From positions 1-32,134 of IMG/VR virus record IMGVR_UViG_3300042988_002085: 32,134 nucleotides of DNA, one strand, 5' to 3'. The translations under genes and the position numbers were made by a program. Shown one piece after another: positions 8,958-14,599 of the stretch. Source of the stretch: a virus. A model generated the notes under the pieces. It saw nothing but the letters and a program-made list of their open reading frames with translations. It was not told the DNA's origin and did not search any database. Each line of letters starts with the position of its first letter. The first letter of the stretch is position 1.

Positions 8958-9456
8958 CGAGCTAAAATATTTGGTTATTCATTGCAGCGCAACTCCGGCA
9001 GGGCGCGATGTGCGGGCTGAAGAGGTCATTGCATGGCACGAGGCTAGGTGGGGCAAAGGGCGGATAGGCTACCGTTCCTTTGTAGAATTGTCGGGCAATG
9101 TGGTACGTTTGAGGGCGGCAAACCAAAACGAAATCGTAGAGCCTGAAGAGGTAACTTGGGGCGTTACTGGTATCAATAAAAATGCTCACCATGTATGCTA
9201 TGCTGGCGGCCTTTCACGCGACCTAAAACGCATACAAGATACACGCACAGACGGCCAAAAAAAGGCCCTTGAAAACATTGTAAAAACCTACCTACGCTTT
9301 GCGCCCAACATTCAAATCGGCGGCCATAACCAGTTTGATAATAAGGCTTGCCCGTCGTTTTGGGTTCCGGCATGGCTGCGCGAGATCGGCGTACCTGAGC
9401 GCAATATTTATCAGGCCGATCCGTATGGATATAAGTCATACTTCAGAAGGTTCTAA
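8950..9456 (+). CDS. Endolysin, N-acetylmuramoyl-L-alanine amidase (T7 lysozyme-like)
   Basis: This 168-residue protein fits the single-domain Amidase_2/PGRP family that cleaves the MurNAc-L-Ala bond of peptidoglycan using zinc. Visible residues are H11 in YLVIHCSAT, Y41 in the GYR segment, H126 in GGHNQFD and C134 in KACPSF, with the K132 that precedes the Cys ligand in T7 lysozyme. There is no signal peptide, so a holin or similar must release it. It is the last gene of the late operon and is followed by a terminator. The only nearby holin candidates are on the opposite strand. Confidence 0.92.
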   Translation: MNNELKYLVIHCSATPAGRDVRAEEVIAWHEARWGKGRIGYRSFVELSGNVVRLRAANQNEIVEPEEVTWGVTGINKNAHHVCYAGGLSRDLKRIQDTRTDGQKKALENIVKTYLRFAPNIQIGGHNQFDNKACPSFWVPAWLREIGVPERNIYQADPYGYKSYFRRF

Positions 9457-9485
9457 TTTTGTTTTTTTGTTTTGCAACTGATAAG

Positions 9486-9518
9486 AAAAAAGCCCGAGGC
9501 AATGCCCCGGGCCTTTTT
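9486..9518. terminator. Bidirectional terminator between endolysin and the minus-strand membrane genes
   Basis: A hairpin GCCCGAGGC / GCCCCGGGC with one A-C mismatch and an AAT loop is flanked by an A run on the left and a T run on the right. It can stop the late + transcript and the converging - transcript that ends at 9538. Confidence 0.85.
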
Positions 9519-9537
9519 ATTTATTCATAACCATAAC

Positions 9538-10182
9538 TCACAACTCTTTAACATCTTTTTGCTTTGGCCTTTTGGCATTAAGGCTCAAAATTGCACTCCG
9601 GTGGAACGCATATTGCGCCTCAATATCCCCGCTCTCGAGTACTGAATACTTTGCTTTTAAGGCTTGCAAATTTTGCTCACTTTGCTCGGCCTCTTGTTTC
9701 GCGCTTGCTATTTCGGCCTGTGCTTTTGCTTCTCTTTGCTTTATGTAATATGCCGCTTGCTTTTTAACCAAGTCAATTTGCTTTGTCAAATCTTCGTTTT
9801 GCTTTTGCAAATCTTCAATTTGCTTTGTCAAATCCTCGTTTTGCTTTTGAACTTGTATGCTTTGCTCGGCCAATTGCTTCACATTTTGCTCGTTTGCTTG
9901 CAAAACATCTATCAATTGCCCCAAATTTAGGCCCGTAGCCGCGATTTTGTTTATCGCCTCTACTAAGTAGGGGCGAGCCAAAAAGAAATAATATATAGGC
10001 TCATTTTGCGCCCAGCGGTTAACCATATTGCTGAAGGCCAAAACCATTGTAACAACACCAACAACTATAACAAGCGCACCGTCGGGCAGGTCGGAGAAAC
10101 GCTCGGCAATTGCGGCAGGGATCAGGCCGAGCAACACCAAAAGGCAAGCCCGGGCAACGTCTGAAAACGATATGAAATTCAT
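9538..10182 (-). CDS. Membrane-anchored coiled-coil protein
   Basis: This 214-residue protein has two hydrophobic N-terminal segments (about 10-27 and 33-52) followed by a long Gln/Lys/Glu-rich coiled coil (about 95-185). The coiled coil contains a near-perfect repeat of QKQNEDLTKQI, visible in the DNA as repeated TTTGCTTTTG-type words. It lies 14 bp downstream of another membrane gene in a minus-strand pair next to the endolysin. A role in lysis (holin or spanin-like) or in the host envelope is possible. No family is recognised. The 23340-23819 protein has a similar build, one membrane segment plus coiled coil. Confidence 0.75.
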   Translation of the reverse strand: MNFISFSDVARACLLVLLGLIPAAIAERFSDLPDGALVIVVGVVTMVLAFSNMVNRWAQNEPIYYFFLARPYLVEAINKIAATGLNLGQLIDVLQANEQNVKQLAEQSIQVQKQNEDLTKQIEDLQKQNEDLTKQIDLVKKQAAYYIKQREAKAQAEIASAKQEAEQSEQNLQALKAKYSVLESGDIEAQYAFHRSAILSLNAKRPKQKDVKEL

Positions 10183-10196
10183 AAGGCATTAAGCGT

Positions 10197-10766
10197 TTAA
10201 ACCTCTTCAAAAACCAATTTCCCGTCTTTGCCTACTGCAATAGTCGGCTTTTTGTACATAGCGGCCACCAAATCCTTAAAAAATGGCATTTTGGCAAGCT
10301 CCGCCGCAAGGTTGTTAGAACATACGCTTATAAGTGTGGAGCTAATTCCATTCATAAGGGCAATTCCCAAAATAAGCGTAGCCGTTACGGGCCTATTTGC
10401 GCTTAACATAGCGTAATACGCAAACGTAGCCACAGCCCAAAAAGCAACCGAAAAAGAGGTCGCCCAATTTTTTGAGCCTATCAGACGGAAAACAAAAACT
10501 CCTATTGACTGCATAGCGGCCAACAGCAAGCCAATTGCAAAAGAGATACCTGCGCCGAGGCCAATGCCTGCGCTCCAGCCTACTTTTGCTAAGTACATAT
10601 TTAGCTTGCTCACAAATAAATCAGAATAGAATAAAGCTATTCCAATTGACTCGACGCACCCCGCGAGGGCAATCAGCGTAATTTGGCCGATGGGCAAAAC
10701 CCAAAAGGCAATAAGATAAAGCGCAAACATATTTGCGCCCTTCAGGAAAGAATGTCCGTTATTCAT
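10197..10766 (-). CDS. Polytopic membrane protein of unknown function
   Basis: With ATG at 10766 the protein has 189 residues and about four hydrophobic segments (near 12-45, 64-95, 102-121 and 125-145), then a soluble tail ending GKDGKLVFEEV. The frame can be extended to 10793, but that would place the start inside the -7 box at 10793-10800, so 10766 is preferred. It is the first gene of the minus-strand pair with the coiled-coil protein. Location beside the endolysin suggests a holin or a membrane-modifying early protein. It is larger than usual holins and carries no known motif. Confidence 0.7.
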   Translation of the reverse strand: MNNGHSFLKGANMFALYLIAFWVLPIGQITLIALAGCVESIGIALFYSDLFVSKLNMYLAKVGWSAGIGLGAGISFAIGLLLAAMQSIGVFVFRLIGSKNWATSFSVAFWAVATFAYYAMLSANRPVTATLILGIALMNGISSTLISVCSNNLAAELAKMPFFKDLVAAMYKKPTIAVGKDGKLVFEEV

Positions 10767-10792
10767 TGGTTTGCTTTTTGTTTGAAACTTCA

Positions 10793-10800
10793 CAAATATA
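10793..10800 (-). promoter_or_regulatory. Bacteroidetes -7 box for the minus-strand membrane genes
   Basis: On the minus strand this reads TATATTTG, matching TAnnTTTG, 27 bp upstream of the ATG at 10766. Possible -33 TTG triplets lie 16 or 22 bp further upstream, inside the T-free CAAA-rich tract, so spacing is not ideal. It fits the start of a two-gene minus operon. Confidence 0.65.
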
Positions 10801-10809
10801 AGAATTTTT

Positions 10810-10869
10810 AAACAAACAAAAGCAAAAGCGAAGCAAACAAAAGCAAACGAGCAGCAAGCAAAAGCAAAA
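10810..10869. repeat. T-free, CAAA/AGCAAA-rich low-complexity tract
   Basis: Sixty consecutive + strand bases contain no T and are built from repeats of CAAA and AGCAAA. The tract lies immediately upstream of the minus-strand -7 box. It could act as an UP-type or spacer element, or as protein-binding DNA. No ORF uses it. Confidence 0.6.
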
Positions 10870-10875
10870 TCTAAT

Positions 10876-10883
10876 TAGCTTTG
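10876..10883 (+). promoter_or_regulatory. Possible -7 box TAGCTTTG
   Basis: TAGCTTTG matches TAnnTTTG, but no TTG is present at -33 because the upstream tract is T-free. If active it would give a transcript of about 55-60 bases ending at the terminator 10916-10949. Weak evidence. Confidence 0.3.
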
Positions 10884-10915
10884 CACGCTTCATAAAAACA
10901 GAATAGGTTAATAAC

Positions 10916-10949
10916 AAAAAGCCTCGTTCAATTTGCGCGAGGCTTTTTT
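10916..10949. terminator. Bidirectional terminator in the control region
   Basis: AAAAAGCCTCG (10916-10926) pairs with CGAGGCTTTTT (10938-10948), eleven pairs, with A and T runs on either side. No + gene lies just upstream, so it insulates the minus-strand membrane operon from the rightward control region or ends a very short RNA. The -33 element of the following promoter sits in its loop. Confidence 0.8.
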
Positions 10950-10962
10950 ATTTATATATTTG
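10933..10962 (+). promoter_or_regulatory. Promoter for the candidate structured RNA (TTG-N19-TATATTTG)
   Basis: TTG at 10933-10935, a 19-bp spacer and TATATTTG at 10955-10962 match the Bacteroidetes consensus fully. No gene start follows. Instead a 160-base GC-rich, highly structured stretch ends in a terminator at 11099-11127. Confidence 0.8.
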
Positions 10963-10965
10963 TAT

Positions 10966-11127
10966 CCTAATAAGGGCTGGGCGGCCTCGGGTCGTCCTGG
11001 CCTTAAATCGTACCATAGGGAATTGAAACATACTGAAGATTATGGCCACTCGGCGCGGCTTCGGGGTTCATCCCGCCGCCGCAAAACCCGGCCAAATTAG
11101 GCTGCTCAAGTTTGGGCAGCCTTTTTT
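10966..11127 (+). ncRNA. Candidate structured small RNA
   Basis: Between a consensus promoter and a strong terminator lies about 160 bases without a plausible ORF. The ends close: CCTAAT (10966-10971) pairs with ATTAGG (11096-11101), and GGCTGGG (10975-10981) pairs with CCCGGCC (11087-11093) with one G-U. Inside are GGCC (10983-10986) with GGCC (10999-11002), CCATA (11013-11017) with TATGG (11041-11045), and a GC-rich hairpin from about 11052 to 11080 around GGTTCAT. The closing stem overlaps the terminator stem by two bases. The start site should fall a few bases after 10962. No known RNA family is recognised. The next gene has its own promoter, which favours a stand-alone RNA over a leader. 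Confidence 0.65.
11099..11127 (+). terminator. Terminator of the candidate structured RNA
   Basis: AGGCTGCTC (11099-11107) pairs with GGGCAGCCT (11114-11122), with one G-U, around the loop AAGTTT and followed by six T. There is no upstream + coding sequence to terminate, which supports a non-coding transcript. Confidence 0.85.
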
Positions 11128-11220
11128 CTTGCCTACCTAAAATATTTTCCCAGCTAACTGCCTGATTTACAGCCAATACCAGCAAGCCGAAAAAATATTT
11201 TCTTTTTTTGGTGCAAACAT

Positions 11221-11251
11221 TTGGAATTTTGAATAGGCCGCCATATCTTTG
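11221..11251 (+). promoter_or_regulatory. Early promoter, copy A (TTG-N20-TATCTTTG)
   Basis: TTG at 11221-11223 and TATCTTTG at 11244-11251 with a 20-bp spacer match the Bacteroidetes consensus. The 47-bp stretch from TTGG to GGAAA differs from the promoter at 15673-15703 at about seven positions, and similarity extends upstream through an A/T-rich stretch. It drives the 64-residue gene at 11283 and probably the operon that follows. Confidence 0.85.
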
Positions 11252-11282
11252 TAGCACATTAAAGGAAAGAAAAAAGCCACGC

Positions 11283-11477
11283 ATGGAAAAGAACAAAAAA
11301 TTCCCCGTTTTCGCCGCAAAGGACGCGGCCAAAATAACAAAATATATAACCATTGCAGACCTGCCCGACCACACGGCGTTTTGTGCCAAGTGCGGGTTGG
11401 TGAAAAAACTATACGAAACGCGTAGCGGCCAGCTTCGCTATGTGGATCATATAGGCGATACGCACAAGGTTTGCTAA
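11283..11477 (+). CDS. Small CxxC protein, first gene of the rightward early operon
   Basis: This 64-residue basic protein starts MEKNKKFPVFAAKDAAKITK and contains one CAKC pair near residue 34 and a second Cys at its end. A partial zinc-ribbon-like site is possible, but a full four-ligand set is not seen. The ATG at 11283 lies 32 bp after the -7 box of promoter copy A. The in-frame extension upstream would run through the promoter and is rejected. Function unknown. An early DNA- or RNA-binding role is possible from size, charge and position. Confidence 0.7.
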   Translation: MEKNKKFPVFAAKDAAKITKYITIADLPDHTAFCAKCGLVKKLYETRSGQLRYVDHIGDTHKVC

Positions 11478-11542
11478 AATGCTGGGGGATGCCGAAAACC
11501 CGAAAAAAAGAGTAGGCGCAATTCAAAAAACGCATAAAAAAA

Positions 11543-12049
11543 ATGAGCAACATTGTAATTCAAGACGGCGAACTGCCTGAAGATGGCCAAAATAAAAAGG
11601 CCGTTCAAACCTTCGACCCGATGGCGGCCAATACGATGGCGGCCTTTGAATCGGGAGTAACTATCCCTATTGATGAAATAGCCGAGAGTTGGCAACCCGA
11701 GCAAATCGGGGAGTCAAAACGCCTTTTGTTTATTGGCTGCGGTGTGGAACTGTTCACAGATACGGCCACAGGCGCGGAGAAACCGACGGCAAAAGCGTAT
11801 TTCGTGGAACTTCGCAAAGCCCCAAACGGATCGCCCTATTTGAAACGGGTGAAAATGGGAACGATTGAAACGGTAAGCACCGTTTGCAACATCACCAAAA
11901 AAGGGGATACCATTGTAAGCGTTACGCCAAAAGCCGGATACCTAAATACAATGTGGGATGTTACCCTTACGGGCTCGCGCAAAAGCAAAACAAACGGGCT
12001 TAATAAAATCTCGACGTTTAGTATGAATCGTGTTGTAATTGCCCAGTAA
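11543..12049 (+). CDS. Unknown early protein next to the PD-(D/E)XK nuclease
   Basis: This 168-residue protein has a disordered acidic N terminus (about 1-45) and a beta-rich body (AKAYFVELRKAPNGSPYLKR, then KKGDTIVSVTPKAGYL). Size and placement two genes before a RecE/Cas4-like nuclease recall phage single-strand-binding or annealing proteins, but no diagnostic motif is seen. Its TAA overlaps the next ATG (TAATG), so the genes are translationally coupled. The ATG at 11543 follows an A-rich leader. Confidence 0.65.
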   Translation: MSNIVIQDGELPEDGQNKKAVQTFDPMAANTMAAFESGVTIPIDEIAESWQPEQIGESKRLLFIGCGVELFTDTATGAEKPTAKAYFVELRKAPNGSPYLKRVKMGTIETVSTVCNITKKGDTIVSVTPKAGYLNTMWDVTLTGSRKSKTNGLNKISTFSMNRVVIAQ

Positions 12050-12294
12050 TGAATAAGGCCGAAAAAATCGCAAAGCTCCAAAGGGATTTGGAGTTTTGCG
12101 CTAGGCCCGAAACTGAATTTGAGCAACACGGGCCAAATTACTCGAACAAAGCAAGCCTTTACCTATATTTCCCTGAGAGCCTAGGCCCGTTTGTGGCATT
12201 TATATTGGCCGAGGCAAAATTGAAGCTAACAGACCTAATAGACTGCCACGAGCAAGAAATTCAAAACGAGCTAAACGCACTGCAAAATGAATAG
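12049..12294 (+). CDS. Small helical protein of unknown function
   Basis: This 81-residue protein, rich in Lys, Glu and Leu, is predicted mostly helical (KAEKIAKLQRDLEFC at the start, QEIQNELNALQNE at the end). It starts at a TAATG overlap and overlaps the nuclease gene by 8 bp, so the three genes form a coupled unit. The pattern suggests a partner of the nuclease or of the preceding protein, but no family is recognised. Confidence 0.65.
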   Translation: MNKAEKIAKLQRDLEFCARPETEFEQHGPNYSNKASLYLYFPESLGPFVAFILAEAKLKLTDLIDCHEQEIQNELNALQNE

Positions 12295-13204
12295 CAACGA
12301 AATGTACAACATGTTTCTAGCGGCCGCTAACTTGCTGCCTGAAACAACCCAAAGCGCACCTTCAAAAATTAACGCTGGTTTGCGCCCTGCCCCTGCCCGC
12401 GAGGACGGCCTTAATCAATTGCGCGAAATTTCGGCACAATGCCAAAAAGGCAATTATGCTAGCAATAGGCCGCTATCTTACTCGAGCCTGAAGCATTTTG
12501 CAAAGCACCCTCTTTGTTATTTGGAATACTGCAAACAACCCAAAAGCGAGCCGACTAGCGCACAGGTAATCGGGTTGCTTTTTGAAAGTCTGTTAGTCGC
12601 TGGCCAATTGCCTGAAGGCATTATTAGCGCCGAAAACAGGCCCGATCCTTCAGCCACATTTGCGGCAAAAGCTAATAAGGAATGGAAGGCCGCAAAAGAG
12701 GCCGCAGGGCTTACAATAGCTAGCCTCGAGCAAATAGAAACGGCCCGGGCAATGGCCGCCGATGTACTCAAGAACAGCCCTTTTTTGTCGGGCAAGGGAG
12801 GCGCGCCCAAATACCAAGCGCAGCATAACATCACACTTTGCGGCCTAGATTTGGTTTGCATTACCGACCTCGAGTTTCCCGATTGTGTAGTGGAAATAAA
12901 AACCACTAACACTATCTCCGGTTTCCGCAATCAATTTTTTAAAGAGTGCTACTGGCTTCAGGCGGCCCTGCAACACGTAGCTACCCAAAAGCCCGTTTAT
13001 TTCCTAGTCGTGCAAAGCGAGGCCCCGTTTATCCACGAGGTTATCCACATTACGGAGGGCCAAATGGCTGAATACAAGCGTAGGCTGCGGGCCTTGCTTT
13101 TGAACTTTCGCACTTGCCTCCGGCATGGGTTTCGGCACGATGAAAAATTGCTATCAATAGAGCCTACATACGAATTTAAAAACGTGGAGCAATGGTATTT
13201 TTAG
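12287..13204 (+). CDS. PD-(D/E)XK nuclease, DUF3799/RecE-like
   Basis: This 305-residue protein has the DUF3799-type layout. The early motif LSYSSLKHFAKHP (about 63-75) is followed by a central helical region and the catalytic core with D194 in ITDLEF and E203-I204-K205 in VVEIKTT. Q225 follows in the helix CYWLQAALQ. This is the pattern of RecE/Cas4/AddB-like exonucleases that degrade DNA ends, usually paired in phages with a single-strand annealing or binding protein. The two coupled genes upstream are candidates for that partner. Likely role: recombination or replication-coupled DNA processing. Confidence 0.8.
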   Translation: MNSNEMYNMFLAAANLLPETTQSAPSKINAGLRPAPAREDGLNQLREISAQCQKGNYASNRPLSYSSLKHFAKHPLCYLEYCKQPKSEPTSAQVIGLLFESLLVAGQLPEGIISAENRPDPSATFAAKANKEWKAAKEAAGLTIASLEQIETARAMAADVLKNSPFLSGKGGAPKYQAQHNITLCGLDLVCITDLEFPDCVVEIKTTNTISGFRNQFFKECYWLQAALQHVATQKPVYFLVVQSEAPFIHEVIHITEGQMAEYKRRLRALLLNFRTCLRHGFRHDEKLLSIEPTYEFKNVEQWYF

Positions 13205-13320
13205 CAATTGTTATCGGCTACATATTACTCACTTTGGGCTTTATGTTTGGGCTTAACTTTTACTTTAATGAAGCCGAAAAAAGCCGTTACGAGCGAACCC
13301 GCCGCCGACGTTACAAGTGA
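13192..13320 (+). CDS. Small membrane peptide with a basic tail (overlapping ORF)
   Basis: This short frame of 42 residues starts at an ATG inside the last codons of the nuclease gene and reads MVFLAIVIGYILLTLGFMFG followed by LNFYFNEAEKSRYERTRRRR. It has one clear membrane segment (about 3-23) and an Arg-rich cytoplasmic-type tail. It overlaps the following gene (ATG 13268) by 53 bp in another frame. Small single-pass proteins with basic tails are common among phage early inhibitors and holin-like peptides. The overlap makes it a weaker call, but the composition is unlike a chance frame. Confidence 0.45.
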   Translation: MVFLAIVIGYILLTLGFMFGLNFYFNEAEKSRYERTRRRRYK

Positions 13321-13513
13321 TGTTCGCTTAGACTTGCTAAAAGCGTATTTAAAAGAGTTTCCCCAAAATCAAAAGCCGCAAAGCGCGGCACAATGGGCAG
13401 ACTTTTTTAAATACGCACAAAGCAAGCAAAGCGAGTTTTTGAGGCTAACAGGCCTGCGCGAGCCGCTTAGCACTGCCGAGCGCAAAAGGTTTTATTCATT
13501 CCTAAAAATCTAA
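13268..13513 (+). CDS. Small soluble early protein, unknown
   Basis: With ATG at 13268 the protein has 81 residues (MKPKKAVTSEPAADVTSDVR, then LDLLKAYLKEFPQNQKPQSA), ends KRFYSFLKI, and is mostly helical and charged. An upstream TTG at 13208 in the same frame would add a hydrophobic stretch, but the ATG is preferred. It lies 6 bp before the next small gene. No domain recognised. Confidence 0.6.
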   Translation: MKPKKAVTSEPAADVTSDVRLDLLKAYLKEFPQNQKPQSAAQWADFFKYAQSKQSEFLRLTGLREPLSTAERKRFYSFLKI

Positions 13514-13519
13514 AAACAG

Positions 13520-13723
13520 ATGGCAAAAAGCATAGAAAACCTGCTTTCGGAAATCTTAGCCGTATGCGAAACAGCAAACGTAACAATCGCTAGAGAAACC
13601 GTTTATCTATCTTCGCTTTATATTAATAAGCGATTTAGGAGCGGCACGCTAGAAGAAAAATTATCACAGGCACTAGAATCGCTAAAAAGCGAAAAAGAGG
13701 CCTACGAAAAAAGGAGGGCGTAA
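13520..13723 (+). CDS. Small helical protein, unknown
   Basis: This 67-residue protein runs MAKSIENLLSEILAVCETAN to a Lys/Glu-rich end (LKSEKEAYEKRRA), all helical in character. It begins after the leader AAAAACAG and is coupled to the next gene by TAATG. Possibly a small coiled-coil adaptor. No function can be assigned. Confidence 0.6.
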   Translation: MAKSIENLLSEILAVCETANVTIARETVYLSSLYINKRFRSGTLEEKLSQALESLKSEKEAYEKRRA

Positions 13724-13977
13724 TGCAAAAAATATCAAAATGGGAAGCGAAAGACATAGAACTTCTCGTTTCACAGTACGCAGAGCACGGGGTTAACATA
13801 CCGGAGCTTGCCGAAAAATACACACAGAAAGAGATGCGGGCGGTTGTGCACAAGTACGGCCTCAAAACCGAGAAAGAACACATTCTCGACAAAATCTGGG
13901 CAGGGCGCACGCTTTTGCCCGAGGAGCGCGAAAAAGCGGCACAATGGAAATTTATCGCGCGGCGGCCCGGCTTGTAA
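13723..13977 (+). CDS. Small HTH-like protein, unknown
   Basis: This 84-residue protein includes HGVNIPELAEKYTQKEMRAV (about 22-41), compatible with a helix-turn-helix in which NIPELAEKY is the first helix, and a basic C-terminal part. It is coupled by TAATG to the gene before it. It ends 16 bp before the -7 box at 13993, so it closes this operon section. A DNA-binding regulator is possible but not shown. Confidence 0.55.
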   Translation: MQKISKWEAKDIELLVSQYAEHGVNIPELAEKYTQKEMRAVVHKYGLKTEKEHILDKIWAGRTLLPEEREKAAQWKFIARRPGL

Positions 13978-14000
13978 ATTCAAAAAAAGGAGTATCTTTG
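13972..14000 (+). promoter_or_regulatory. Probable promoter before the attenuator-like leader
   Basis: TATCTTTG at 13993-14000 matches the -7 box. A TTG at 13972-13974 gives an 18-bp spacer, one short of the usual 19-21. The box lies 112 bp upstream of the HNH gene and is followed by a structured leader ending in a terminator. Confidence 0.6.
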
Positions 14001-14006
14001 TTTGGC

Positions 14007-14101
14007 AAAGCATTTGGCGGAGGTAGGAGCCCGGCTGATGCCTTGCTTAGGATCGTGTTTAGCGAACCTGCCCCGTAGCTCCTACCTGCGGGGCTTTTTT
14101 T
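14007..14101 (+). ncRNA. Candidate attenuator leader or small RNA with a loop-complementary terminator
   Basis: About 95 bases follow a promoter and end in a terminator only 12 bases before the HNH start codon. AGGTAGGAGC at 14021-14030 is a perfect 10-base reverse complement of GCTCCTACCT at 14078-14087, which forms most of the 13-base loop of the terminator hairpin. Pairing of the two segments should compete with, or form a pseudoknot with, the terminator stem 14070-14075/14089-14094. This is the arrangement expected of a transcription attenuator or riboswitch. A stand-alone RNA is the alternative. No known riboswitch class is recognised. Confidence 0.6.
14070..14101 (+). terminator. Terminator just upstream of the HNH gene
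   Basis: GCCCCG (14070-14075) pairs with CGGGGC (14089-14094), with a 13-base loop and seven T. It ends 11 bases before the ATG at 14113, so HNH expression from this promoter would require read-through or antitermination. Confidence 0.8.
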
Positions 14102-14112
14102 ATTTTAAAGAC

Positions 14113-14523
14113 ATGCCAATTGACTATAAAAAGTATCCGGCAAACTGGAAAACAGAAATAAGGCCCGCGATTTTGGAACGCGAGGGGCACAGGTGCAAGT
14201 TTTGTAAAGTGCCTAATTATTGGCCTATTATAAGAGGGGAATGGAACGGCGAGGCAGTATGGCAAGATATTGATGGGGAAATGCATAGTGCGGCAACCGG
14301 GGAATACTTAGGCTCAACCTATGTAGGTGATGTACATTCTACAAACCTGCCAGTTAAAGTTGTGCTTACCATCGCTCACTTAAACCATAACATTGCCGAT
14401 AATAGGCCAGAAAACCTTGCTGCCCTTTGCCAAAAGTGCCATAATACGCACGATTTGGAATACCGCAAAGCTAACCGCAAAGCAACCCTTAACAAGAAAA
14501 AAGGCTTGCAAGATTTGTTCTAA
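14113..14523 (+). CDS. HNH endonuclease
   Basis: This 136-residue protein has a Cys4-type HNH module. C28 and C31 (CKFC) form the first zinc pair. H89 in TIAHLNHN is the general-base position, followed by DNRPENLAALC. C106 and C109 (CQKC) form the second zinc pair, with H110 and H113 completing the fold. An in-frame upstream extension from a TTG at 14002 is open but runs through the structured leader and is rejected in favour of the ATG at 14113. It cuts DNA. Free-standing HNH genes in phages act as homing nucleases or in genome packaging. It lies far from the terminase genes here, which favours the former. A terminator follows. Confidence 0.85.
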   Translation: MPIDYKKYPANWKTEIRPAILEREGHRCKFCKVPNYWPIIRGEWNGEAVWQDIDGEMHSAATGEYLGSTYVGDVHSTNLPVKVVLTIAHLNHNIADNRPENLAALCQKCHNTHDLEYRKANRKATLNKKKGLQDLF

Positions 14524-14527
14524 CACA

Positions 14528-14562
14528 AAAAGCCCGGGCCTCTTCGCTTTGCCCGGGCTTTT
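14528..14562. terminator. Strong bidirectional terminator between HNH and initiator genes
   Basis: AAAAGCCCGGGC pairs with GCCCGGGCTTTT, twelve pairs, loop CTCTTCGCTTT, with A and T runs. It isolates the HNH unit from the replication initiator gene. Confidence 0.85.
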
Positions 14563-14599
14563 AAGTAAATTTCTCTCTCTTAAAAACACCCTCAAAGTT

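Noticed and set aside
11050-11090. tRNA-like T arm (GGGGTTCATCCC) in the structured RNA
   Set aside because: The loop is too short for a normal T loop and the seven-pair outer stem is not adjacent to it. Length and layout do not fit a tRNA or tmRNA.
11479-11580. Short 33-codon frame between 11477 and the 11543 gene
   Set aside because: It is Lys/Arg-rich low complexity and overlaps the start of the next gene. It is more likely leader sequence.
14002-14112. N-terminal extension of the HNH protein from a TTG
   Set aside because: It would translate the structured leader and terminator. The ATG at 14113 gives the normal domain start.
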